Assembly (NCBI GenBank): GCA_049323795.1
Contig: JBMOOH010000021.1
Span: 1-26,363, forward strand
DNA: 26,363 nt
Source: JAOADN01 sp049323795
GTDB lineage: Bacteria; Pseudomonadota; Alphaproteobacteria; Rhodobacterales; Rhodobacteraceae
Direction of reading: 5' to 3'
A program made the position numbers and the translations under genes. Positions 1 to 7,676 of the stretch are shown here, one piece after another (the first letter of the stretch is position 1; each line of letters opens with the position of its first letter). The notes under the pieces are model-generated. The model saw only the letters and a program-made list of their open reading frames with translations, was not told the DNA's origin and did not search any database.

Positions 1-44
1 ATGCGGCCCTGCGCGCGGGACTCGAGGCGGCGGCACGGCATGTC

Positions 45-80
45 GCCGGACTCTGAGCCGGACTCTGAGCCGGACTCTGA
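45..80. repeat. 12-bp tandem repeat, 3 perfect copies
   Basis: The unit GCCGGACTCTGA occurs three times head to tail (45-56, 57-68, 69-80). It lies just beyond the stop codon of the LuxR-type gene (minus strand, stop at 85-87). It is one of several short perfect tandem duplications in this window and probably arose by replication slippage. The first 84 bases hold no gene I can recognise. Confidence 0.9.
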
Positions 81-84
81 CCGC

Positions 85-828
85 TCAGTCCCCGGCTGCC
101 AGCCCCGGGAGACCCGCCTGCACCCGTCCGCCCGGACGGCCGGCGAAGGTCGCCTGTCCGGCGGCGGCCTCCTGCGCCTCCTCGGCGGAGCCAGCCGGCG
201 ACCCGTCCGCCGGGGCATCGTCCCGGCCAGCGTCGGCCCCGCCCGCCGGATCCCGCCGCCCCGCGGCCGGGCTCTCGCCCCGCCCATCCATCCGGCCCCC
301 GATCCGGCCCCCGATCCGGCCCCCGATCCGGCCCCCGATCCGGCCGTCGAACAGATCCTCGATCAGCAGGCTGACGAGTTGGCCGCGGCCGGTCAGGCCC
401 GACTTGCGGTAGATCGCGTTCAGGTGGTTCTTGACGGTTCCCTCGGCGGAACCGCGCATCCGGGCGACTTCGGCAATCGAGAATCCCTTGATCGTGAACG
501 TCGCCACGTCCGCCTCGGCCGGCGTCAGGCGCCAGTCGCGGTAATAGTCCTGCATGACCTCGTTCAGTGCGCCCGATGCGGCCGACACGGCCCGCTCGGC
601 GGCCGCATTGCGCCGCAGGAGCTGGCGCATGATGACCGCCTCGCCTGCCAGCGCCGCGACGAGAGAGCCATTGGCTGCCACCTCGAACAGGAGATGCAGC
701 GGCTCGTAGCTTTCGGCGGCGATGTCGCCGATGATATCGGTCAGGAAGAAGACGACCGACAGGGCCTGAATGAACATGAGGGCCAGCAGACCTGCAACCC
801 GAATGTCCCAGTTCCGCTGCGACGCCAC
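85..828 (-). CDS. Membrane-anchored LuxR-type HTH regulator with low-complexity C-terminal tail
   Basis: The 247-residue product has two hydrophobic segments (about residues 10-33 and 43-68). A LuxR/FixJ-type helix-turn-helix follows (about 98-160; key stretch RLTPAEADV ... GFSIAEVARMRGSAEGTVKNHL ... YRKSGL). This suggests a DNA-binding domain tethered to the inner membrane. Similar small two-TM LuxR proteins are, as I recall, found beside ssb in Rhodobacteraceae; target genes and signal are unknown. The start is GTG (826-828), with only weak upstream purine-rich sequence. The HTH ends near residue 160; the remaining roughly 85 residues are Gly/Arg/Ala-rich and begin with a GGRI repeat encoded by a 12-bp tandem repeat. 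That tail probably is not part of the conserved fold and may have arisen by repeat expansion or loss of an earlier stop. It is divergent from ssb. Confidence 0.75.
   Translation of the reverse strand: MASQRNWDIRVAGLLALMFIQALSVVFFLTDIIGDIAAESYEPLHLLFEVAANGSLVAALAGEAVIMRQLLRRNAAAERAVSAASGALNEVMQDYYRDWRLTPAEADVATFTIKGFSIAEVARMRGSAEGTVKNHLNAIYRKSGLTGRGQLVSLLIEDLFDGRIGGRIGGRIGGRIGGRMDGRGESPAAGRRDPAGGADAGRDDAPADGSPAGSAEEAQEAAAGQATFAGRPGGRVQAGLPGLAAGD
289..345. repeat. 12-bp in-frame tandem repeat, about 4.7 copies
   Basis: The unit GATCCGGCCCCC is perfect at 301-312, 313-324 and 325-336. A one-mismatch copy precedes it (289-300) and a partial copy follows (337-345). It lies inside the LuxR-type gene and, read on the minus strand, encodes repeated Gly-Gly-Arg-Ile/Met. 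Because 12 is a multiple of 3, copy-number change would lengthen the protein without a frameshift. Confidence 0.92.
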
Positions 829-991
829 TCGTCCGATCCCTGCCCCGGCACCGCAACGTGCCCGCCGCCGCCCGGGGTCATTATCTCCGCGCTTCGCGCC
901 GGGTTCAACCGCCGTGCCGTCCGGCGGCGCCTGCCGGCGGCATGCCGCGCAGCGGGCGGCCCCCCCCTCCCCGCCAACCGGCCAGCCTTTA

Positions 992-1032
992 GCTTGCGTT
1001 AACCAAGCGATGCTCTAAGCAGGACAGGTTAA
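992..1032. promoter_or_regulatory. GTTAAC palindrome and second TTAA upstream of ssb
   Basis: GCTTGCGTTAACCAAGC (992-1008) is a near-perfect dyad (GCTTG/CAAGC arms) around GTTAAC, which matches a CtrA half-site. A second TTAA (1029-1032, within GGTTAATGG) lies exactly 30 bp from the first, about three helical turns. A GANTC sequence (GATTC) follows directly. The site lies between the LuxR-type gene and ssb and could serve either promoter. That a regulator binds here is inference; the spacing is not the canonical TTAA-N7-TTAAC of a full CtrA box. Confidence 0.4.
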
Positions 1033-1057
1033 TGGATTCGCAAGGAGGAAGCAGGCC

Positions 1058-1582
1058 ATGGCGGGATCTGTGAACAAGGTCATCCTGGTCGGCAACCTCG
1101 GCCGCGACCCCGAGGTGCGGTCCTTCCCGAACGGGGGGAAGGTCTGCAACCTCCGCATCGCCACCTCGGAGACATGGCGCGACCGCCAGACCGGCGAGCG
1201 CAAGGAGAAGACCGAATGGCATTCGGTCGCGATCTTCAACGAGAACCTCGCCAAGATCGCCGAACAGTATCTCCGCAAGGGATCGAAGGTCTATGTCGAG
1301 GGCCAGCTCGAGACCCGGAAGTGGCAGGACCAGTCCGGGCAGGACCGCTACTCGACCGAGGTGGTCCTGCGGCAGTTCCGGGGCGAGCTGACCCTGCTCG
1401 ACGGTCGCGACGGAGGCGGCGGTTCGGGAGGCGGCTACGATGACCCCGGCTACGGTGGCGGCATCTCCTCGGGCGGGGGGGCGGACCGGATGCCCGCGGC
1501 GGCGGGTGCCGGCGGGTCGGGCGGCAGCGGGTCGGGCGGCAGCGGGCGCGGTCCCGACTTCGACGACGAGATTCCGTTCTGA
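1058..1582 (+). CDS. ssb: Single-stranded DNA-binding protein SSB
   Basis: The 174-residue protein coats and protects single-stranded DNA during replication, recombination and repair, and recruits partner enzymes through its C-terminal tip. The OB fold occupies about residues 1-110, with hallmark stretches SVNKVILVGNLGRDPEVR, TEWHSVAIF and GSKVYVEGQLETRKW. A Gly/Ser-rich linker follows (about 118-165), then the acidic tip DFDDEIPF. ATG 1058 is preceded by a strong AAGGAGG ribosome-binding site. The linker contains a perfect 15-bp duplication (1514-1528 and 1529-1543) coding for a repeated Gly/Ser stretch, which fits the length variability of SSB linkers. It stands alone, divergent from the LuxR-type gene. 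Confidence 0.97.
   Translation: MAGSVNKVILVGNLGRDPEVRSFPNGGKVCNLRIATSETWRDRQTGERKEKTEWHSVAIFNENLAKIAEQYLRKGSKVYVEGQLETRKWQDQSGQDRYSTEVVLRQFRGELTLLDGRDGGGGSGGGYDDPGYGGGISSGGGADRMPAAAGAGGSGGSGSGGSGRGPDFDDEIPF
1514..1543. repeat. 15-bp tandem duplication in the ssb linker
   Basis: GGGTCGGGCGGCAGC is present twice in tandem (1514-1528, 1529-1543), in frame within the Gly/Ser-rich linker of SSB. It is the same kind of short perfect duplication as elsewhere in the window. Confidence 0.9.
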
Positions 1583-1859
1583 GGCGTTCCCCTGCGGGGC
1601 GGCACCGGGGCGGCTCAGGACGCTGGCCCGGCGGGTTGCGCCGACCAGCCTGCGGGTGACGGATCCGCCCGCTCGCCCGCCTCCCCTCTCGCGTGCCGGC
1701 GCACCCGATCCCCGCCCTGCCCCTTCATTGCGCGTCGCCCGCCTGCCCGCTTGGCCCATCGAGCCGGCCTCGCCACCGGACCGGGCCGGCGTCAGGCGCG
1801 CCGGAGTGCGGGTGCATGCGCGGTTGCACACGCGGACCCGCCGGCCCGGCCGCGGCGGC

Positions 1860-2996
1860 TCAGTGGCGCGGCGGCGCGACGGCCAGCGACTCCTCCAGTA
1901 CCGCACGCACGACCCCGGGATCCACCCCGTCGGCGACGAAGGCCTCGCCGATCCCGCGCGCAAGGATGAAGCGGAGCCGGCCGTCGCGGACCTTCTTGTC
2001 CTGCGCCATGAGCGCGATCAGCCCGCCCGCGTCGGGCAGCGGTCCGGGAATCTCCGCAAGGTCCGTGCGCAGTCCCATCGCACGCAGATGCGCCCGGACC
2101 CGGCCCGGCGTCTCCTGCGCGCAGAGACCGAGACGCCGGCTCGTCTCGAAGGCCAGCACGCATCCGATCGCCACGCCCTCGCCGTGGAGGAGCCGCTCCG
2201 AGTATCCGGTCGCCGCCTCGATCGCGTGGCAGAACGTGTGGCCGAGATTGAGCAGCGCGCGCTCGCCCTCCTCGGTCTCGTCCCGCTCAACGATCCGGGC
2301 CTTCATCCCGACCGAGCGGAGCACGGCCGCGCCCCGGAGATCCGCATCGCCGTCCCGCAATGCCGGACCGTTCGCCTCGAGCCAGCCGAAGAAGGCCGCA
2401 TCGCCCAGAAGGCCGTATTTCACCACCTCGCCGTAGCCGGCGAGGAAGTCGCGTCGCGGCAGGGTGTCCAGCGTGCCGGTGTCGGCAAGAACCAGCGCCG
2501 GCTGGTGGAACGCTCCGACAAGGTTCTTTCCGTGCGGCGAATTGATCCCGGTCTTGCCGCCCACCGAGCTGTCGACCTGCGCCAGAAGCGTCGTCGGAAC
2601 CTGCACGAACCGCACCCCGCGCCGGAGAATCGCCGCGGCGAAGCCCGCAAGGTCGCCAACCACCCCGCCTCCGAGCGCGATCACGATGTCCTTGCGCTCG
2701 ATCCGTTCGGAAAGCAGCCACTCCACCGCCCGTTCGAGCCCGCGCCAGCCTTTCGTCGCCTCGCCCGGCGGCAGGGCCAGCGCGCTTGCCGCAACATCGC
2801 CCAGACCCTCGACGAGCCGGTCGAGCCAGAGCGGCGCGACCGTCTCGTCGGTGAGAATGGCGACACGCGGCCGGCCGAGCAGCGGGGCGATCTCGGCACC
2901 GGCGCGCGCGATCAGCCCGGGGCCGATCCGCACGTCATAGGAGCGCGCCCCGAGATCGACCCGTACCGTGGCAGCGTCGGGGGGAGATCCGGTCAT
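1860..2996 (-). CDS. aroB: 3-dehydroquinate synthase
   Basis: This cytoplasmic enzyme converts DAHP to 3-dehydroquinate, the second step of the shikimate pathway to chorismate and aromatic amino acids, using NAD and a divalent metal. From the ATG at 2996 it is 378 residues, a usual AroB length. Family landmarks are PGGEATKGW-like sequence (here PPGEATKGW), the glycine-rich GGGVVGDLAGFAAA, KTGINSPHGKNLVGAF, and the metal-ligand histidine segments NLGHTFCHAIE and LLHGEGVAIG. Its ATG overlaps the TGA of aroK by 4 bp (2993-2996), so the two are translationally coupled. The frame remains open upstream, but that extension lies over aroK and has no family similarity. The 277 bp between its end and the convergent ssb hold no clear gene or strong terminator. 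Confidence 0.97.
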   Translation of the reverse strand: MTGSPPDAATVRVDLGARSYDVRIGPGLIARAGAEIAPLLGRPRVAILTDETVAPLWLDRLVEGLGDVAASALALPPGEATKGWRGLERAVEWLLSERIERKDIVIALGGGVVGDLAGFAAAILRRGVRFVQVPTTLLAQVDSSVGGKTGINSPHGKNLVGAFHQPALVLADTGTLDTLPRRDFLAGYGEVVKYGLLGDAAFFGWLEANGPALRDGDADLRGAAVLRSVGMKARIVERDETEEGERALLNLGHTFCHAIEAATGYSERLLHGEGVAIGCVLAFETSRRLGLCAQETPGRVRAHLRAMGLRTDLAEIPGPLPDAGGLIALMAQDKKVRDGRLRFILARGIGEAFVADGVDPGVVRAVLEESLAVAPPRH

Positions 2997-3562
2997 GTCC
3001 GCTCCAGCACGTCCGGCCGCGACGCCAGCGCGCCGATCACCTTGGCGGTCATGTCCTCGACCGAATAGTCCGGCCGCGCTTCGACCGTCAGCCCGGCCTG
3101 TTCGTAGAACGGAGTGCGCAGGATGAGCAGCTCGTGCAGTGTCGCGCGCGGATTGTCGGTCCGCAGGAGCGGACGCGTGGTCTTGTGACGCACGCGGTGC
3201 CACAGAAGCTCTTCATCGGCCTTGAGCCAGACGGCGACGCCGCGCGCCGCGATCTCGGCACGGCTGGCGGCCGAAAGAAAGGCCCCGCCTCCGGTCGAGA
3301 TGACCGCCGGTGGCCCTGCCAGCAGCCGCGACAGCACGCGTTCCTCCTTGGCGCGGAAGAAGGCCTCGCCGTCGCGGGCGAATATCTCCGAGACGGTCAT
3401 GTTCGCGGCCTTCTCGATCGCGTCGTCGCTGTCGAGGAAGGGAACCGCCAGCGCCCGGGCCATGGCGGTCCCCACAGCGGTCTTGCCGGCGCCCATCATG
3501 CCCACGAGCACCACGCTCTTGCGCAACCGCGTCCGCATCGCCTCCACCTGCTGCCGGGCCAT
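2993..3562 (-). CDS. aroK: Shikimate kinase
   Basis: Shikimate kinase phosphorylates shikimate at the 3-hydroxyl with ATP, in the same pathway as aroB directly downstream. The Walker A loop GMMGAGKT is at about residues 21-28 of the 189-residue product from ATG 3562. FLDSDDAIEK (Walker B/shikimate-binding Asp), the conserved FFRAKEERVL segment and GGGAF follow in normal order. The frame is open to an ATG at 3709, but that 49-residue extension has no place in the family. ATG 3538 (MRTRLRKSV) is the other candidate, with GGTGGAGG close upstream, so the start is uncertain by 8 codons. It is divergent from the small membrane-protein gene on the plus strand, across an AT-richer promoter region containing CATATATAA (about 3628-3636). 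Confidence 0.94.
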   Translation of the reverse strand: MARQQVEAMRTRLRKSVVLVGMMGAGKTAVGTAMARALAVPFLDSDDAIEKAANMTVSEIFARDGEAFFRAKEERVLSRLLAGPPAVISTGGGAFLSAASRAEIAARGVAVWLKADEELLWHRVRHKTTRPLLRTDNPRATLHELLILRTPFYEQAGLTVEARPDYSVEDMTAKVIGALASRPDVLERT

Positions 3563-3648
3563 GCCGAGGGACGCTGTCCGCTGCGGCGAGATATCCTGTC
3601 CTAATGGCGTGAACTCGGATCGAATGCCATATATAAGTTGCCGCCGAA

Positions 3649-3665
3649 CCCGCCCGTCAGGCGGG
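3649..3665. promoter_or_regulatory. Hairpin in the leader of the 45-aa gene
   Basis: CCCGCC-cgtca-GGCGGG (3649-3665) can form a 6-bp GC stem with a 5-nt loop about 30 bp upstream of the ATG at 3696, within the aroK/45-aa divergent region. It could be an untranslated-leader hairpin or an operator; there is no other evidence for a role. Confidence 0.35.
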
Positions 3666-3695
3666 AATGGCAGGCAATCGGAAGGCAGGTGGGAA

Positions 3696-3833
3696 ATGGG
3701 GCGCATCATCGTGGCTTTGCTGGTCCTGGCGGCAATCGCCTTTGTGGCGCTCTCCGTCTATGCCTATTTCGGGAACCTTTCCCCCGTGCAGACCGAGATG
3801 CGCCAGCCCGTGACCCTCGATGTCAGCCCTTAA
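3696..3833 (+). CDS. Small single-pass membrane protein (45 aa), function unknown
   Basis: The product starts MGRIIVALLVLAAIAFVALSV and consists of one hydrophobic helix (about residues 4-25) followed by a short polar tail ending in VTLDVSP. AGGTGGGAA just before ATG 3696 serves as ribosome-binding site. Its last 14 bp overlap the start of the next gene (ATG 3820), which points to translational coupling in one operon with the 520-aa exported protein and xerD. The gene is too short for most gene callers. I recall similar short proteins ahead of xerD in Rhodobacteraceae, but a search would be needed to confirm conservation. No function can be assigned. Confidence 0.72.
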   Translation: MGRIIVALLVLAAIAFVALSVYAYFGNLSPVQTEMRQPVTLDVSP

Positions 3834-5382
3834 GTCAGCAACGATCGCCGCACTGGTCGCCCTGCCCGTCCCGGCCTTCTCCGAGCCGCCGCTCTCGGCC
3901 ATCGACTGGCTGTCGAGATCGGTCGCCGAGCCGGCGAGTCCGGTGGCGCTTTCGGTGCCCGGCCGATCTGGCGGCCCGGCTGGCGGCCCGATCAACGTCT
4001 CGCCGCTCGGCGGCCCGACGCTCGACGGGATCGGGCTCTTGCCATCGTCCAAGACGGGCCTCCCCTTCGATCTCTGGGGATCAACGCCGTCCGGCGAGGC
4101 CGCGCGGCTCTTGCGGGCCGAGCGGATCGACACCCTGCCGTCGATCCAGTCGCTGCTCTACATGCTGCTGCTTGCGGAAACGGCCCCGCCGCGGGACGCC
4201 GATGCCGACAGCGCGCTGTTCCTGGCCCGGGTGGACAAGCTTCTCGATCTCGGCGCGCTCGACCCGGCGCTCGCGCTGCTGGAGCTTCCCCCGTCCCTCG
4301 GCCCCGAGGCGTTCCGGCGCCGCTTCGACGCCGCCCTGCTTCTCGGGCAGGAGGACCGCGCCTGTGCGGCCATGCGCGAAAATGCCCAGATCGCGCCGAG
4401 CTTTCCCGCCCGCATCTTCTGCCTCGCCCGTGGCGGCGACTGGGACGCGGCCGCGCTGTCGCTCCGCACCGGCGAGGCGCTGGGGTTCATCGCACCCGGC
4501 GAGGCGCCGCTTCTCGAACGCTTCCTCGATCCCGGACTGGCCGAAGGCGAGGCCGACCTTCCCGTTCCCGACCGGCCCTCGCCGCTGGTCTTCAGGATGA
4601 TGGAGGCGATCGGACAGCCGCTCCCGACCACGACGCTGCCGCTGGCCTTCGCACAGTCGGACCTGCGGTCGAATTCCGGTCTCAAGACCCGGATCGAGGC
4701 GGCCGAACGGCTGGCGCGGACCGGGGCCATCGAGGCCAACCTGCTGCTCGGACTCTACACCGAACAGGCCGCCCCGGCCTCCGGCGGCGTCTGGGACCGG
4801 GTTCGCGCCGTCCGCGACCTCGACGATGCGGTGGCACGGAACGACACCAACGCGATTGCGATCGCCCTGCCCCTGGCCTGGAACCGGATGGCCGCGGTCG
4901 AACTCGAGGTCCCGCTCGCCGAGATCTACGGCGAACGGCTGGCCGCCCTCGGGCTGGGCGGGGATGCAGGCGGGATCGCCTTCCGGCTCGGGCTGCTGTC
5001 CTCGGCCTACCAGAAGGTCGCGTCCGCCCGGGTGGCCGCGGACGGGGACGAGGCCTTCCTGATCGGACTGGCGCTGGGAGACGCGGGCAAGACCCAACCG
5101 CCGGACCAGCTGGGCGCGGCCGTCCGGCTGGCGTTCGTGCCGCAGCCGCCGACTGCGGCCGCGGCCGTCACGGGACCGGACGGCGGGGCGGACCTGGACG
5201 CGCTGCTGGCCCAGGGCCGCAGGGGCGAGGCGATCCTGCGCGCCATCGACCATGTCACCGAGGGCGCACGCGGCGACCTGCGGGACGTCACCGCCGGCTT
5301 GCGCCTGCTCAGGTCGGCCGGTCTCGAGGGCGTGGCCCGGCGCGCGGCCCTCGAGCTCATCCTTCTGGATCGCCGGGGCTGA
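3820..5382 (+). CDS. Conserved exported protein of unknown function, upstream of xerD
   Basis: The 520-residue product begins with a probable signal peptide (MSALKSATIAALVALPVPAFS, cleavage near residue 21) and then has no further strong transmembrane segment. It is predicted to be periplasmic or envelope-associated. The body is rich in Ala, Leu and Glu and mainly helical-looking, with TPR/Sel1-like character in places (for example ARTGAIEANLLLGLYTEQ, LGLLSSAYQKVASARVAADGDEAFLIGLALGDAG), but I recognise no named domain. ATG 3820 lies inside the preceding 45-aa gene. The stop (5380-5382) is 2 bp from the xerD start, so the genes form one operon. The co-transcription with an envelope protein and a chromosome-resolution recombinase is notable; the function is not known to me. 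Confidence 0.85.
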   Translation: MSALKSATIAALVALPVPAFSEPPLSAIDWLSRSVAEPASPVALSVPGRSGGPAGGPINVSPLGGPTLDGIGLLPSSKTGLPFDLWGSTPSGEAARLLRAERIDTLPSIQSLLYMLLLAETAPPRDADADSALFLARVDKLLDLGALDPALALLELPPSLGPEAFRRRFDAALLLGQEDRACAAMRENAQIAPSFPARIFCLARGGDWDAAALSLRTGEALGFIAPGEAPLLERFLDPGLAEGEADLPVPDRPSPLVFRMMEAIGQPLPTTTLPLAFAQSDLRSNSGLKTRIEAAERLARTGAIEANLLLGLYTEQAAPASGGVWDRVRAVRDLDDAVARNDTNAIAIALPLAWNRMAAVELEVPLAEIYGERLAALGLGGDAGGIAFRLGLLSSAYQKVASARVAADGDEAFLIGLALGDAGKTQPPDQLGAAVRLAFVPQPPTAAAAVTGPDGGADLDALLAQGRRGEAILRAIDHVTEGARGDLRDVTAGLRLLRSAGLEGVARRAALELILLDRRG

Positions 5383-5384
5383 CA

Positions 5385-6377
5385 ATGGCTTCCGACCGCC
5401 AGGCGATCTCCGATTTCCTCGCAGCCGCGGCCGCCGAACGCTCTGCGGCGCGCAACACCCTGCTCGCCTACGGGCGGGACCTGAGGGACTTCACCGACTG
5501 GATCGCCGCGCGCGGCAGATCCGCGGCCGATGCCGAACGGGCCGACATCGAGGCCTATCTGGTCGCCTGCGAGGGCGGGGGGCTGGCACGGACCACCCGC
5601 GCGCGCCGTCTCTCGGCGATCCGGCAGTTCTTCCGCTTTCTGCATGACGAGGGCCGGCGGGCGGACGACCCGGCGATCCGCATCGCCGGGCCCGGCCGCG
5701 AGCGGCGCCTTCCCGGGACGCTGTCCGAGGCCGATGTCGGCCGGCTCCTCGACGCGGCGGCGGCCTTCGGCGCCACTGCGGCCGAGCGGCTCCGCAACCG
5801 CTGCCTTGTGGAGCTTCTCTACGCCACCGGGCTGCGCGTCAGCGAGCTCGTGACGCTGCCCGCTGCGGCGGCCCGGGGCGAGCCGCGGATGATCCTCGTC
5901 CGCGGCAAGGGCGGCAAGGAGAGGATGGTCCCCGTTTCCGGCCCGGCGCGCGCCGCACTCGCCGCCTGGCTCGCGGCGCGCGATGCGGCCGAGGAGGCGG
6001 TGGCGCGCCCCGAACGTCGCCAGCCGCCGTCGCGGTTCCTCTTCCCGGCCCGCGGCCGCGACGGCCACATGACGCGCCAGGCCTTCCACGGCCTGCTCAA
6101 GGACATCGCGGCGGCGGCGGGCGTCGCGCCCGCCGCGGTGACGCCGCACCGTCTCCGCCATGCCTTCGCAACGCATCTTCTTGCCGGCGGGGCCGACCTC
6201 CGCGCGATCCAGACGATGCTCGGCCACGCCGATGTCGCCACCACCGAGATCTACACGCATGTGCTCGACGCGCACCTGAAGACGCTGGTGCTGACGCATC
6301 ATCCGCTTGCGCGCGGGCCGGTGGACGCCGCCCCGGCCGCGGCGGACGCCGCCCCCGGAAAGCCGGTGATGCCATGA
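5385..6377 (+). CDS. xerD: Tyrosine recombinase XerD (or XerC-type paralogue)
   Basis: XerC/XerD recombinases resolve chromosome dimers at dif near division. The 330-residue protein has an N-terminal SAM-like DNA-binding domain (about 5-95; AARNTLLAYGRDLRDFTDWI) and a C-terminal catalytic domain. All active-site residues are visible: R151 (ATGLRVSEL), K175 (GKGGKER), H255 and R258 (HRLRHAFATHLL), H281 (LGHADV) and nucleophile Y290 (EIYTHV). I call it XerD rather than XerC from general resemblance and its chromosomal context; the distinction is not certain by eye. A pro/ala-rich tail of about 25 residues contains a duplicated GGACGCCGCCCC stretch. The start codon lies 2 bp after the preceding stop, and the end overlaps the next gene by 4 bp (ATGA, 6374-6377). 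Confidence 0.92.
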   Translation: MASDRQAISDFLAAAAAERSAARNTLLAYGRDLRDFTDWIAARGRSAADAERADIEAYLVACEGGGLARTTRARRLSAIRQFFRFLHDEGRRADDPAIRIAGPGRERRLPGTLSEADVGRLLDAAAAFGATAAERLRNRCLVELLYATGLRVSELVTLPAAAARGEPRMILVRGKGGKERMVPVSGPARAALAAWLAARDAAEEAVARPERRQPPSRFLFPARGRDGHMTRQAFHGLLKDIAAAAGVAPAAVTPHRLRHAFATHLLAGGADLRAIQTMLGHADVATTEIYTHVLDAHLKTLVLTHHPLARGPVDAAPAAADAAPGKPVMP

Positions 6378-7666
6378 CGACCGACGGTGCCTTCTGGCTT
6401 ACCGTCGGGGTCATCCTGGTCCTGATCCTCGTCTCCGCCTTCCTCTCGGGATCGGAAACGGCGATCGCCGCCGCTTCGCGGTCAAGGCTGCGCGCCCGGG
6501 CCGACCGCGGCGACCGCGGCGCCGGCCGTGCCCTGCGGCTCTCCGAGGACGGCGAGCGGGTGGTCGGCGCGATGCTTCTGGGCAGCAGCGCGGTGAACAT
6601 CCTCTCGGCCTCGCTGGCGACGGCGCTCCTCACCCGGACCCTCGGCGATCCGGGCGTGGCCATCGCCACCGCGGCGATCACCGGTCTCGTCCTGATCTTC
6701 GCGGAAGTCCTGCCCAGGACCTACGCCATCACCTATCCCGAGTCCGTCGCCACCCGCGTCGCCCGCCCGGCGTCGTGGTGCCTCCGGGTGCTGTCGCCGG
6801 CGGCCGGCGCCGTCCGCTCGATCGCGGCGGGCATCCTGCTTCTGTTCGGCGTCCGCCCCGATCCCGGCCGGCACATGTACTCGATCCGCGACGAGATCGC
6901 CGGCGCCCTCGCCATCGGGCATTCCGAAGGGGCGTTCGGGAGGGAGGACCGCGACCGGCTTCTCGGCGCACTCGACCTCTCGGACAGGACCGTGGAGGAG
7001 ATCATGCGCCACCGCAGCCAGATCGAGATGATCGACGCGGACTCCGACCCGAAGGCGCTCATCCAGGCCGTCCTGTCCTCGGCGCATACCCGTCTGCCGA
7101 TCTTCCGCGGCACGCGCGAGAACATCCTCGGTGTCGTCCATGCAAAGGAGCTTCTCAGGGCGGTGGACCGCTTCCTGCGCGAGGGCGACGGGCAGCTCGA
7201 CTCGGTCAGCGACCTCGACGTGATGTCGGTGGCGGCGAAGCCCTACTTCGTTCCGGACACCACCACGCTCGACGAACAGATGCGGGAGTTCCTCAAGCGG
7301 CGCAGCCACTTCGCGCTGGTCGTCGACGAATACGGAGACCTCCGGGGACTGATCACGCTCGAGGATATCCTCGAGGAGATCGTGGGCGAGATCACGGACG
7401 AGTTCGACATCGACCGCGAGCATCCGCTGAAGCGGCTCGACACCGGCGACTGCGTGGTGGACGGCGCCATGACCATCCGCGACTTCAACCGGGCCACCGA
7501 CTGGTCCCTGCCCGACGACGAGGCGAATACCGTCGCAGGGCTGGTGATCCACGAGGCGCAGACGATTCCGACCGAAGGGCAGGCCTTCAACTTCCACGGC
7601 TACCGCTTCGAAATCCTCAGCCGCAAGGAAAACCGGCTAACCCGTCTGAAGATCCGTCCGGTGTGA
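6374..7666 (+). CDS. CNNM-domain / CBS-domain transporter-associated protein (HlyC/CorC family)
   Basis: The 430-residue integral membrane protein has an N-terminal DUF21/CNNM region (about 1-175) with hydrophobic helices at about 8-28, 60-85, 95-118 and 135-160 (VSAFLSGSETAIAAASRSRL is the typical opening). A CBS pair follows (about 200-335; HTRLPIFRGTRENILGVVHAKELL and SHFALVVDEYGDLRGLITLEDILEEIVGEI) and a CorC_HlyC domain completes it (about 350-430). Relatives are linked to magnesium/cobalt efflux or are annotated as hemolysins; the haemolysis label is historical. It is translationally coupled to xerD through an ATGA overlap and converges on hisI with only 10 bp between stop codons. Confidence 0.92.
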   Translation: MTTDGAFWLTVGVILVLILVSAFLSGSETAIAAASRSRLRARADRGDRGAGRALRLSEDGERVVGAMLLGSSAVNILSASLATALLTRTLGDPGVAIATAAITGLVLIFAEVLPRTYAITYPESVATRVARPASWCLRVLSPAAGAVRSIAAGILLLFGVRPDPGRHMYSIRDEIAGALAIGHSEGAFGREDRDRLLGALDLSDRTVEEIMRHRSQIEMIDADSDPKALIQAVLSSAHTRLPIFRGTRENILGVVHAKELLRAVDRFLREGDGQLDSVSDLDVMSVAAKPYFVPDTTTLDEQMREFLKRRSHFALVVDEYGDLRGLITLEDILEEIVGEITDEFDIDREHPLKRLDTGDCVVDGAMTIRDFNRATDWSLPDDEANTVAGLVIHEAQTIPTEGQAFNFHGYRFEILSRKENRLTRLKIRPV

Positions 7667-7676
7667 GCGGGCGGCT

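Noticed and set aside
1..1002. 333-aa open frame on the plus strand
   Set aside because: It lies antisense to the LuxR-type gene; the translation is Arg/Pro-rich with DPAP repeats from the 12-bp array and no domain.
1440..3068. 542-aa plus-strand open frame across the ssb end and aroB
   Set aside because: It covers aroB, a clear real gene on the other strand; the composition is an artefact of high GC.
2997..3203. 69-residue N-terminal extension of AroB
   Set aside because: It overlaps aroK completely; the ATG at 2996 forms the usual ATGA coupling and gives the normal AroB length.
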